From: DATARH01 sp963789255
GTDB taxonomy: Bacteria; Pseudomonadota; Alphaproteobacteria; ATCC43930; CGMCC-115725
DNA: 64,000 nt
Assembly (NCBI GenBank): GCA_963789255.1
Contig: CAWBJW010000002.1
Span: 496,001-560,000 of the forward strand
Direction: 5' to 3'
Shown here in pieces: positions 55,434 to 64,000 of this stretch. A program made the position numbers and the translations under genes. The notes below the pieces were generated by a model that ran no database searches, had not been told where the DNA came from, and saw only the letters and a list, made by a program, of their open reading frames with translations. Numbering within the stretch: the stretch's first letter is position 1; each line of letters opens with the position of its first letter.

Positions 55434-56747
55434 TTGTCCCAGCCCGAACAGGAGTCGATCCCGGGAACCGGATCGACCGGAACCGACCGTCCAGAGAATG
55501 TCGAACGGAAGCTTGCGGCGATCCTCGCAGCGGATGTTGTGGGCTACAGCCGGCTTATGGGGTTGGACGAGGAAGGAACGCTTGAACAGCTGAAAGAGCA
55601 CCGTCGCGCTCTCTTTGATCCGAAGATCATCGAACATCGCGGCCGCATCGTTAAGACCACGGGAGATGGATTGCTCGTGGAATTTGCCAGTGTCGTCGAT
55701 GCGGTACGTTGCGCCGTTGATGTCCAGCGCGGCATGGCTGAACGGAATGCCGAAATACCCGCCGATCAACGTCTTGATTTCCGCATCGGGATTAACGTCG
55801 GCGATGTTATTATCGACGGGGACGACATTTACGGCGATGGCGTGAACGTCGCAGCACGGCTCGAGGGACTTGCCGAGCCCGGGGGTATTTACGTAAGCCG
55901 CGTCGTGCGCGACCAGGTGCGTGACAAACTCGACTTCGGCTTCGAGGACATGGGTGCCCAGAGCGTCAAGAATATCGCCCGGCCCGTCCGTGTTCACCGC
56001 ATACAAATGTCCGGGCTGCCAGACGCGAAGCCGGTTGGGGTTGAGAGGGCGTCCGGCCGAGGCGGGCATTTACTGCCGAAAGCCTTGCAAGCCGTTTACC
56101 GCGCCGGCTGGCGGACCGTGCGGATCGTCTTGGTACTCGTCGTTGCGCTGATCGTGCTCTATCGGTGGGTGATGCCGCCGGTAACCCCCTACATGCTCCT
56201 GAGCCTTCCCGAGGCCGGCAAGATGGAGCAGCGCATTGTTTCGCTCAACGCGATCTCCGTGGACGTGCCACGCGCGCTGATCGCCGCCGAGGATCATCAC
56301 TTCTGCCTCAACAAGGGTGTCGATTGGGACGCCAACCCCGATGTGGCCAGCGGCAACTCCAGGTTTCTGAGCAACGTCAATTCGATCACCATGCAATTAT
56401 CCGGCAGTCTTTTTCTGTGGCCGGGCGACGGACCGGTGCACAAGGTGCTCGAAATCGGCTTGGCTTACGCGATAGACATGATTTGGCCCAAACATCGGAT
56501 AATGGAAGTCTACCTCAACATTGCTGACTGGGGGCCTGGGATCTACGGTGTGGGGGCGGCAGCCGATGTCTACTTCCACAAAGATTCCGCGCGACTGACA
56601 CGCAACGAAGCAGCCCTTTTGGTTGCCGTCCTGCAAGACCCACGGCAAATGTCGCCCGCTCGCCCGACACCGCAACTCAACAACCTGACTAGGTGGATAT
56701 TGGCAAAAATCAATGAGCGGCAGGGAAGTTATGGTTGTTTACAGTAG
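55434..56747 (+). CDS. Class III adenylate cyclase fused to a monofunctional peptidoglycan glycosyltransferase (MtgA/GT51)
   Basis: One continuous 437-residue frame. Residues about 25-190 are a class III cyclase: metal Asp34 (LAADVVGYS) and Asp78 (TTGDGLLVEF), purine-site Lys74 and Asp131, transition-state Asn138 and Arg142 (NVAARLE). A transmembrane helix lies at 231-243. Residues about 250-430 are a GT51 domain: catalytic Glu286 in ALIAAEDHHF, KGVDWDA, SITMQLSGSLFLW (diverged from GGSTITQQ), KHRIMEVYLNIADWGPGIYGV. MtgA polymerises lipid II glycan strands in the periplasm; the cyclase would face the cytosol. The TTG start has GAGG upstream. I know of no described protein with this architecture. 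Some GT51 motif residues are altered (His to Asn, Arg-Lys to His-Lys), so activity needs testing. Confidence 0.85.
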   Translation: MSQPEQESIPGTGSTGTDRPENVERKLAAILAADVVGYSRLMGLDEEGTLEQLKEHRRALFDPKIIEHRGRIVKTTGDGLLVEFASVVDAVRCAVDVQRGMAERNAEIPADQRLDFRIGINVGDVIIDGDDIYGDGVNVAARLEGLAEPGGIYVSRVVRDQVRDKLDFGFEDMGAQSVKNIARPVRVHRIQMSGLPDAKPVGVERASGRGGHLLPKALQAVYRAGWRTVRIVLVLVVALIVLYRWVMPPVTPYMLLSLPEAGKMEQRIVSLNAISVDVPRALIAAEDHHFCLNKGVDWDANPDVASGNSRFLSNVNSITMQLSGSLFLWPGDGPVHKVLEIGLAYAIDMIWPKHRIMEVYLNIADWGPGIYGVGAAADVYFHKDSARLTRNEAALLVAVLQDPRQMSPARPTPQLNNLTRWILAKINERQGSYGCLQ

Positions 56748-56784
56748 TAACGCCGCGAATAGACGGCTGGGAGGAGAACCTTTA

Positions 56785-58283
56785 ATGCGCAATATGCTTG
56801 TGACGGCCGGCGCCGGCTTGATTGACGCCCGCAGCCGACCTCTCTCAAGACGATGGTCGGCTTTACCAGGCGCTGGACGCCAACCCAAACAATCCATGGC
56901 TTGAGGTAGCGGTGGCAGTCCTACCGTTATTCGTCGTAGGCCCCAATGCGGTGCTGTCTCTGTTAGGGCATATCCGCGGCCCTAAGGCGGTTCAGCTTCC
57001 GGATCTGGACGAGATCAGAGAACTCAACGTCGATGTCGTGATCCCTGCCTACAACGAACGCGCGACGATCGCGCTGTGCCTTGCCTCGGTCATGCGGCAG
57101 ACGATCAAGCCAAACTCGGTGACCGTCATCGATGATGGCAGCCAGGACGACACCGCGGCGATCGCCGAGGCGTTTGCGGCGGCCAATAATTTTGCGGTCC
57201 GCGTCATTCGGCGGCGGCGTTCGATCGGCAAGACCCCGGGCTTGAAAATCAAGTCGCGCACCCTCGAAGGGGATGTCGAGTTTATTCTCGACGCCGATAC
57301 GGTGCTGATGTCCGAGGACTATATCGAGAAAGTCGTGGCCCAGCTTTTCCGGGTGCCCGGGATCGCCTCGGCCTGCGGCTTGGTTTATCCGCTGCGGGAG
57401 CACGATCGGGCAGAACTGGGGCAGCTCGACAGCATCCGGCGACTTCACGAGCAGCAACCGCAACTGGATCTGACGCTGAACCGCCCCCTCCTCAATCGCC
57501 TTGCCAAGGGCGCCGGCAGTTTCTACCGGGAGGTGATTTATCAATTCATCCAAATGTTCTTTTATACCGGCGTGCAAAATCTCTTTGGGTCAAACCCCAG
57601 TCCGGTTGGCTGTGCGGTCGCCTATCGTCGCGCGTACCTGAAGGAGTTTTTCGATCGCTACGAGCCGGCGATGGGCGATGACATGACCTCGTCAGAGGAC
57701 ATCTTTATCGGCACCGCATTCATTGCCACTGGCTACCACAATACTCAAACCCAGGCGGTGATTGCGCGGTCTGACGAGCCGGAGCTTCACCAAATACCAA
57801 GGCAGCTCGTGAAGTGGTCCTCGGCGTGGCTGCAAACCGCGTATCACCTGCCTGATATGCTGGTGAGCCCATTCCGCTTCCTTAAGCGGTTCAGGCACAA
57901 GCGGCAAAATGCCGAGGTTGCCCAAAAACGTCGCATCGTCAACGGATATCGTCAGCCCTTTGGCCTCCAGTTTGTGAAACAACTCGGACGGCCAGGCAGA
58001 CTGGATTATCTTCTTTACTGTCTTCGAAAAAATCTCCTTTTCGCTCCTCCTCCTGACTTTAATGGCAATTGGCGCTTGGTGGGCGCTGGCGATCACGATC
58101 GTCGCCGAGACGATACTGTATACCGCGATCCTGGCCGCAGTCTCGAAAGGGCACCGACTGGAATACATCCTCAAAGGCATCGCCATAACGCCGCTCCGCT
58201 ACGGCATGCTGGTTGTTGATTTTGTTACCTTTTCGCGATTTCTCTACGATATTGCGACGACGCGTCGGGGCTGGCGGAAATGA
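56785..58283 (+). CDS. Family 2 membrane glycosyltransferase (frameshifted, start uncertain)
   Basis: GT2 fold: VDVVIPAYNERATIALCLASVMRQT, DDGSQDDT, EFILDADTVLM (DxD-type) and SEDIFIGTAFIATGY, with hydrophobic segments at both ends. The ATG at 56785 has an excellent GGAGAACC site. That frame must shift near 56835 to enter the conserved frame beginning after the TGA at 56819; a TTG at 56822 is the alternative start. A second shift near 58005 yields the C-terminal membrane part (DWIIFFTVFEK, LLLLTLMAIGAWWALAITIVAETILYTAILAAV) ending with TGA at 58281-58283, which overlaps the next ATG. It resembles polysaccharide synthases of the PgaC/BcsA/HasA type but lacks a QxxRW motif that I can place. Confidence 0.75.
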
Positions 58284-61200
58284 CGAACCTGCGGCGCAAT
58301 CTGGCCCTGCCGTCATGGGCTCTGCTGCTGTGTCTGGGAAGCGCCCCGGCAATGCCGGCCGGCCTGGATACCAAGATGGGGACGGGGCTGGAAAGCCAAT
58401 GGTCCAGCAGTACCCAAAAGGTCCCGATCCTTTTGCGTCCTGCTCCTTCGCCGGGCCCGCCCGAATATCTGTCGCAAGCGCAGACCCCAACCCCACCGCA
58501 AGCGCAGACCGCAACCCCATCGCAGGCCGGGACCGAGCCGAATGCCGCGTCCGGCAACGCCGCCCCTTCGGGCATTCCGGACGCCGCCATAAAGGCGGAG
58601 ATGGAGAAGCGCTGGGGCGATGCCGAGCACGTGTATCGCGACCTGCTCGCCAAGGACCCCAATCGCGTCAACCTGTTGCTGCGCCTCGCCGATGTCCTGT
58701 CGGCCGAGGGCAAGCATGCCGAGGCTGCCGCAACCCTGGCGCAGGCGGCCGATCTGCGTCCCAAGGATGCCGATCTGCAACTGCACGCCTCGGAAGCGTT
58801 CGGCGCCGCCGATCAGCCGGCCGACGCCTTGCGATACATCAACAGCGCGCTCGCGCTGCGGCCGACCGATCAGGCGCTGCAGCGACGGCGTGTGCAACTG
58901 GCCACCTGGGTGGGCGATTATGCGCAAGCGGCCGAGAGCCTGAGGAGTCTGATCGAGGCCGATCCGGCCGATCTGACCCTGAAGCGCGATCTGGCGCGGG
59001 TTCTCGTCGAGCAGGGCCAATTGGACGAGGCCGGCAAGCTGTTCTCGGACTATCTGGCGCAGCACCCCGACGACAAGGATACGCTGCTCGCTCTCGTGCA
59101 CATCAAGGTGGCGCGGGGCGACGCGCCCGCGGCCCAGGACCTGCTCAAGCGCTATCGGGAAGCCGGCGGCGACGAGGCGACGTATCAGCGCGAACTGGCG
59201 GCAGCGCTGGCGCCTCCCAATGCTGTTCTCCGCGCGGAAATGGAGAAGCGCTGGGGCGATGCGGAACACCTGTATCGCGATTTGCTCGCGAAGCAACCCA
59301 ATCGCGTCGATCTGATGTTGCGGCTCGCCGATGTCCTCGCGGCCGAGAAGAAGCCGGCGGCGGCTGCCCAAACCCTGGCGCAGGCCGCCGATCTGAAGCC
59401 CGATGACGGCGATCTGCAACTTCATGCCTCGCAAGCGTTCGCGGCAGCCAATCAGCCGGCCGACGCGTTGCGATACATCGACCGCGCCCTCGCAATTCGG
59501 CCAAACGACCAGGCGCTGCTTCGACAGCAGGTGCAGCTGGCCACCTGGGCCGGCAATTATGCCGAGGCGGAAAAAAGCCTACGAATTCTGCTCGACGCCG
59601 ATCCGACCGATCTGACGCTGAAGCGCGATCTCGGGCGCGTTCTCGGCTGGCAGGGCCATCTGGACGATGCCATCAAGCTGTTGTCCGAGTATGCCGCGCA
59701 ACACCCTGAGGACAAGGATGCGCTCTACGACCTCGAAGAGTTCAAGGCGGCGCGCCGCAAACCGCATGCGGCGGTGGCCCCGCGCAAGCCGGTGCGGGGA
59801 TTGGCTCCGGCCCGCGCTCGCGAGCGGGCGCGGAGGCTCGCTCCGGCCCTCGCTACACGGCCTTCGGCGGTCCCGGACGCGGTTATCAAGGCGGAAGGGG
59901 CGAAACGCTGGGGTGAGGCGGCGCGCCTGCTTCGGAGCGTGCTTGCCAGAGAACCCCAGCGCGTCGATCTGTGGTTGCGCCTCGTCGAAGACCTTGCGGT
60001 CCAGAAGAAGCCGCTGGAGGCTGCCCAAGCCCTGGCGAAGGCGGCCGATCTGCGGCCCAATGACGGCGGTCTGCAACTCAAAGCCTCGGAGGCGTTCGGG
60101 GCCGCCAATCGGCCGGCCGACGCTTTGCGATACGTCGATCGCGCGCTCGCGCTGCGTCCAACTGACTTTGCTCTGCACCGGCGCCGGGCACAGCTGGCCG
60201 GCTGGGCCGGCGACTATGCGCAAGCGGTGGAGAGCCTTCATATTCTGATCGCCGCCAATCCGGGCGATCTGACGCTGAAGCGCGACCTGGGCCTGGTTCT
60301 CAGTTATCAGGGCCGTTCGGCCGAGGCGGCCGATATTTTGTCGGACTATGTGGCGCAGCGTCCCGCGGACAAAGATGCGCTCCTCGCGCTCGCGCGCATC
60401 CAATCGGCGCGCGGCAACTCGGATGCCGCCGTGACATTGCTCGATCGCTATCGCGCGGCAGGCGGCGACGAGCTTACCTACCATCACGAGCTGGCGCTGT
60501 TGCTGGCATGGAACGGACGATTGCGTAGTGCGCTTGCACTCGCCAATTCGGGGCTGGCGAAAGACCCCTCCGATTTTGAGTTCCATGTCGCGCGCGCGGT
60601 AGCGTTGCAGAATGGCTATGAGTACGGCGCCGCATTGACCGAAATCGATCGCCTCGCGCAGCTGCGCCCGAATGCCCCTGAGGTCGGCGATCTGCGCCAC
60701 CGCGTCGAACTCCAGCAGCGCCCGTACCTGGAATTCGACGCAGGGGCGCGGTGGGAATCGGACAACATCGACGCACAGGCCAACGAGATATCGTACCACC
60801 AGCCGATCAACGATGCGTGGTGGGTGTTTGCCGGAGGCGGTGGCGACTACCTGACTGCCCTGTCCGGGAGTGCATTCACTCCAATACAAGGCGGCACATT
60901 CATGGCGCGAGGCTCCGGCTTTGTCGGAGCTCAAACGCGGCTTGACTTCGGCACAATCGCCTCGGCCCGCGTCGGCGCGACCGGAAACGGCCGCGTATCG
61001 GCGGCGACCTGGCAGGTTTCCATCGACAGCCAGTTGTCTGACGAGTTCCGCGTTCAGTTGACCAATATGCGGGACTTTCAAATCGTTTCGCCGCGGTCCC
61101 TGTCGCTCGGTATCACGCAAATCGACACCGCAGCGCAGCTGACCTATACGCCCGATCTCTTGTGGACTGTGGCGGCGATCGGTCAGAACGGCGAGTTTTC

Positions 61201-61624
61201 AGACGGCAATCAGTTCTGGCACGGGTATTTTGGTCCGCGCCGCGCGATACTGCGCACCGAAGATTGGAACGTCAACCTGGGGATCAGTGGAAACTGGTAT
61301 GGATATAGCCTGCAACCCGCGGGCAGCACCACCGTGAATGGCTACTACTCGCCGTCCTTTTATCAAAATTATGCGACAAATGCTTACATCTATTACAAAC
61401 TGAGTTAAGAGGATGGACTATCTCTGATCCTTTCCCTCGGTGCGAACAAGGATGAGACTTTCCGTAATTTTAAGCTCTCAGAAAATTTTGGCGCGGAGGC
61501 AACATTCGGCCTGCTGAGCGACTGGATGTGGAAAATACGTGCCGCCTACACGAATAACGGCGAGGCCGCTGGCCCTAACTATTCTGCTGAGTTGGTTGGC
61601 ATGACCCTGGTAAGGCGGTTTTGA
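58280..61624 (+). CDS. TPR-repeat outer-membrane beta-barrel protein, BcsC/PgaA-like (in-frame TAA near the C-terminus)
   Basis: Signal peptide (ALPSWALLLCLGSAPAMPAG), a Pro/Gln-rich stretch, then tetratricopeptide repeats in three large units of about 200 residues (each starting KRWGDAEH/KRWGEAAR). From about residue 815 a beta-barrel follows: YLEFDAGARWESDNID to the end. The frame stops at TAA 61406-61408, but the same frame continues DGLSLILSLGANKDETF to LVRRF and TGA at 61622-61624. That final stretch has alternating strands and the C-terminal Phe that BAM requires, so the gene is 1,114 codons with one nonsense change. TPR-barrels of this kind export exopolysaccharides. It is coupled to the GT2 gene by ATGA. 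Confidence 0.82.
58590..60480 (+). repeat. Three large internal repeats in the TPR region
   Basis: The segments starting near 58600, 59235 and 59905 are similar at both DNA and protein level (KRWGDAEH...LLRLADVL...LAQAADLRP...ADALRYI...ALALRPTDQAL...LTLKRDL). Each spans about 600 bp. A divergent Pro/Arg/Ala-rich linker (59755-59880) separates the second and third units. Confidence 0.8.
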
Positions 61625-61755
61625 GCACGGATCGCAGGCCACAATTCGACCCCGGCCGCGCAAGCTCTCGTTCGCGTGCCGGTCATGCGCCCGCTTACCC
61701 CGACACCGCCAGAGAGTCATAATCCCGGCACAGAGTGCCAGCGGGAGAGCAGTCC

Positions 61756-62544
61756 ATGCCATTGCTGTACGAGAAACGCGGCGCCGTCGCGGTGCTGACC
61801 CTGTCGCGGCCGCAGGCGCGCAACGCCTGGGGCGAGGATTACAATGCCGCGCTCAAGGAGCTGTTGCCGCAGCTTGAAGACGACCCCGAGATCCGCGCCG
61901 TGGTGCTGACCGGCGACGAGGCGGGGGGCGCCTTCAGCGCCGGCGCCAATATCAAGGACCCGAAGACCCATACCAGCCTATCGATCGCCGACGCGATCGA
62001 GGCGTTGCCCAAGCGGCGGCGCTTTCAGGCGATGAATTTGCTGTCCGATTTCGCCAAGCCGCTCATTGCCGCGGTCAACGGCTATGCGATCGGGATCGGC
62101 TGCATCGTCACCTATTGCTGCGATTTGATCGTCGCCTCCGAGCGCGCCGAGTGGCGGCTGACCCAGGTTTCGCTCGGCATCCTGCCGGCGCAGGGCGGCA
62201 CGGTGCGCCTCGCGCGCTGGGTCGGCCGCGGCCAGGCGATGAAGCTGGCGCTGGGCTTTCCACTGAAGGCCGAAGAAGCCCACCGGATCGGTCTCGCCCA
62301 GTGGCTGGTGCCGCATGACGCGCTGATGGCCAAGGCAATTGAGGTCGCCGAGCACCTCGCCGCGCTGCCGCCGCTCGCCGCCCGGCTCGCCAAGGAGTCG
62401 GTCGCCTTCGGCCTCGACGGGTCATTGCGCGAGGCGGCCAACGCCGATCTCTACCGCTTCATGGCGCTCGAACTGACCGAGGACAAGAAGGAGGCGCACC
62501 AGGCCTGGCGCGAGCGCCGCAAGCCGGCGCTGAAGGGGCGCTGA
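61756..62544 (+). CDS. Enoyl-CoA hydratase/isomerase family protein
   Basis: 262 residues, intact crotonase. VAVLTLSRPQARNAWGEDY, then GGAFSAGANIKDP (oxyanion-hole block), PLIAAVNGYAIGIGC, AEWRLTQVSLGILPAQGGTVRLARWVGRGQAMKLALGFPLKAEEAHRIGLAQWLVP. The ATG at 61756 follows GCGGGAGAG. It is separated from the OMP gene by about 130 bp and belongs to the acyl-CoA catabolic background, not to the polysaccharide operon. Confidence 0.9.
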   Translation: MPLLYEKRGAVAVLTLSRPQARNAWGEDYNAALKELLPQLEDDPEIRAVVLTGDEAGGAFSAGANIKDPKTHTSLSIADAIEALPKRRRFQAMNLLSDFAKPLIAAVNGYAIGIGCIVTYCCDLIVASERAEWRLTQVSLGILPAQGGTVRLARWVGRGQAMKLALGFPLKAEEAHRIGLAQWLVPHDALMAKAIEVAEHLAALPPLAARLAKESVAFGLDGSLREAANADLYRFMALELTEDKKEAHQAWRERRKPALKGR

Positions 62545-62545
62545 C

Positions 62546-63323
62546 TCAACGCCGCGGCGGCTCGCGGCGGTAGTGGTAGCGGTAGATCTCGCCCAGCCCG
62601 AAGCCGGCATAGAGCGCACGGGCCGGTGCATTGCCGGCCTCGACCTGCAGGGACGCGCCCTCGGCGGCACTGTCGCATGCCCAGGCTGCGAGGCTGGCGA
62701 TGACCCGGCGGGCCAGCCCTTGCCGGCGATAGCGCGGATCGGTGACGACCGACTCGTAGAAGAGGCAGCCGTCATGGATCGCGCCATAGGCGAGCGCCCC
62801 CGGCACGCCATCGATCGCCAACCGGGCGAACCGGGCGGGGATCGCGATGGCGCCGACGATCCGGCGATAAATCGCGGCCTGCGCTTGCGTGTGTCCCTGC
62901 AACGCCGCCATCGCCGTCAGCCATTCGGCTTCGGGCGATGGCCACAGCGTTACCGCCGGATCGGCCGCCGCCGCGAGCTTGTCGATCGCGCCGTAGAGGA
63001 CGCAGCTTTCGCCTTCGCTGGTGTAGCGGCGCGCCGCGAGGCTCGCGATCGAGCGCGGCATCGACGATCGACGGCACGCGAAAGATCGTCGGCTGGCCCT
63101 GGGCACGATAGAGGGGCTCGGCGGCGGCGATCGCCGCCGCGATGCCGGCGCATTCCGCGCGCAACGGGTTGGCCGAATTGGCGCGGCGCGTCAGCCCGTC
63201 GCCGAAGCGCAACAGCCAATCGCCGAGCAACACCCGGCGCAACGACGGAAAGGCATTGAAGCAGCCTTCCTCGAACCGCCGATAGGTGCCGCCGGCGTCA
63301 TTCCTGCGGATAGCGCCAGACAT
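62546..63323 (-). CDS. GNAT family N-acetyltransferase (one frameshift)
   Basis: FEEGCFNAFPSLRRVLLGDWLLRFGDGLTRRANSANPL is the N-terminal block of a two-lobed GNAT. After a one-base shift near 63065 the second lobe reads ASLAARRYTSEGESCVLYGAIDKLA and the acetyl-CoA-binding part VVTDPRYRRQGLARRVIASLAAWA, then LQVEAGNAPARALYAGFGLGEIYRYHYRR. Substrate unknown. The start is uncertain (ATG 63323 overlaps the 3' end of the upstream DUF35 gene). Convergent with the hydratase with one base between stops. Confidence 0.8.
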
Positions 63324-63822
63324 TCGCCGGCTGCTGTGCGGTCTCGTCAACAGTCCATTGCGGCAACGCGAGGCCTTCGGTCACATCGGTGAAGACCATG
63401 CGCACCCGGGTGCCGATGCCGACCCGCCTGACCATATCAGGCGGCGCCAATTTGCCGTCAGGCGTGCATAGATTGCCGACGACGCGCAATGCCTCGTCGG
63501 CGGTCGGTTCGCCCTTCTGGGTGTCGAGGTCAACGAGCAGGATCAGATAGGGCGTGTGCTCGCGGAAGGCCGGCTGAATGGCGTGGTGCACCTCGGTGTA
63601 GGAATGCACCGCACCCTTGCCCTCGACCTTCTTCCAGGCCGACTCCAGCGCCATGCACCACGGGCAGGCGGTGGTCGGCGGATAGCGCAGCCGGCCGCAC
63701 GAGGCGCAGGCCTGCAGATGGAAATCATGCGCTGCGCAGTGCCGGAAATAATCGAGGTTCTCGTGGTCGAGATCGGCCAGTTGCAATGGCATGCCGAGAT
63801 ATTGCGCCTGGATTCCTGGCAT
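63298..63822 (-). CDS. DUF35 Zn-ribbon/OB-fold protein
   Basis: 174 residues: Zn ribbon CASCGRLRYPPTTACPWC and OB fold (GAVHSYTEVHHAIQPAFREHTPYLILLVDLD). The ATG at 63822 has AGGAGACACACC upstream. A second DUF35 gene in the window (45759) pairs with a thiolase; here no thiolase is adjacent inside the window, and a probable insertion sequence begins right upstream of the start. Confidence 0.85.
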   Translation of the reverse strand: MPGIQAQYLGMPLQLADLDHENLDYFRHCAAHDFHLQACASCGRLRYPPTTACPWCMALESAWKKVEGKGAVHSYTEVHHAIQPAFREHTPYLILLVDLDTQKGEPTADEALRVVGNLCTPDGKLAPPDMVRRVGIGTRVRMVFTDVTEGLALPQWTVDETAQQPANVWRYPQE

Positions 63823-63937
63823 TGGTGTGTCTCCTGTCTCCCTAGGCCGTGTGGACTGATTTGATGGAGAGGAAGATATAGGATTCACAAACGGCGGGAT
63901 CGGTGATTCATAGGCGGTCGGTTTGGGGGAGCCGAGC

Positions 63938-64000
63938 ATGCTGACGAAGATGACGGACGCCGATTGGGGGATTGTGGTCGACGCGTTTCGGGCGGCGCGC
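63938..64000 (+). CDS. Start of a probable transposase (3'-partial at window edge)
   Basis: The last 63 bases encode MLTKMTDADWGIVVDAFRAA then R. This looks like the N-terminus of IS5-type transposases, which often begin with an acidic D-W segment. Upstream, ccctaggccgtgtggactga near 63840 resembles an IS5-type terminus, and CTAG is a known IS5-type target. Only 21 codons are visible, so this is tentative. Confidence 0.35.
   Translation, partial: MLTKMTDADWGIVVDAFRAAR

Noticed and set aside
58590..60480. Regularly spaced repeats that might suggest a CRISPR or satellite array
   Set aside because: The repeats are coding TPR units of about 600 bp in one frame, not short repeats with spacers.

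Overview
The window is GC-rich chromosomal DNA of an environmental alphaproteobacterium, probably Rhodospirillales-like. This rests on base composition, alphaproteobacterial-looking cyclase, PRC-barrel, CsbD and CaiB/DUF35/thiolase genes, and dispersed palindromic repeats. No rRNA gene, intact tRNA or CRISPR array is visible.

Layout. (1) 1-4.5 kb: 3' part of a maltokinase-type gene, a RimK-like ATP-grasp gene, an SDR, and a DUF2939/TonB gene cut at its 5' end by an IS630-type element (about 4.49-5.66 kb). (2) 5.9-11.2 kb: accessory block with a frameshifted unknown gene, a SPOR-domain gene, a broken edema-factor/ExoY-type nucleotidyl cyclase toxin gene and a trypsin-fold peptidase. (3) 11.2-25.8 kb: a type VI secretion cluster on the minus strand, in transcription order tssJ-K-L-M-A-B-C-hcp-E-F-G. 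The last gene is fused to a cyclic-nucleotide-binding domain. (4) 26.1-30.4 kb: a TrbG/VirB9-like gene, a VirB1-like transglycosylase, and an integration scar made of a tRNA-Thr 3' fragment, a NACHT ATPase remnant and a tyrosine recombinase remnant. (5) 30.4-46.8 kb: catabolic genes (acyl-CoA-dehydrogenase-like monooxygenase, cupin, two luciferase-like oxidoreductases, D-aminoacylase-like amidohydrolase, two MFS carriers, thiolase plus DUF35), cell-wall amidase, DUF72, GvpU-like, and scars of PGK, AcuI and Mrr genes. (6) 46.9-55.2 kb: an orphan hybrid histidine kinase, VOC protein, a stress/envelope small-protein group, a DHFR-like gene, enoyl-CoA hydratase and CoA-transferase. (7) 55.4-61.6 kb: a probable operon of an adenylate cyclase fused to a monofunctional peptidoglycan glycosyltransferase, a membrane GT2 glycosyltransferase, and a TPR/beta-barrel outer-membrane protein. 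(8) 61.7-64 kb: enoyl-CoA hydratase, GNAT, DUF35 and the start of a probable IS.

The most interesting items are two unusual fusions that place cyclic-nucleotide chemistry inside envelope machines: the T6SS baseplate protein TssG with a cNMP-binding domain, and a class III cyclase with an MtgA-type glycosyltransferase. A degenerate EF/ExoY-type cyclase toxin gene lies about 2 kb beyond the end of the T6SS cluster. Whether these belong to one circuit is inference.

About 20 genes carry single-base frameshifts or one in-frame stop. At least three frameshifts fall in short homopolymer runs, so uncorrected sequencing indels are a serious alternative to pseudogenisation. Otherwise well-conserved genes with one or two such lesions are listed as CDS with the break stated; clear fragments are listed as pseudogenes.
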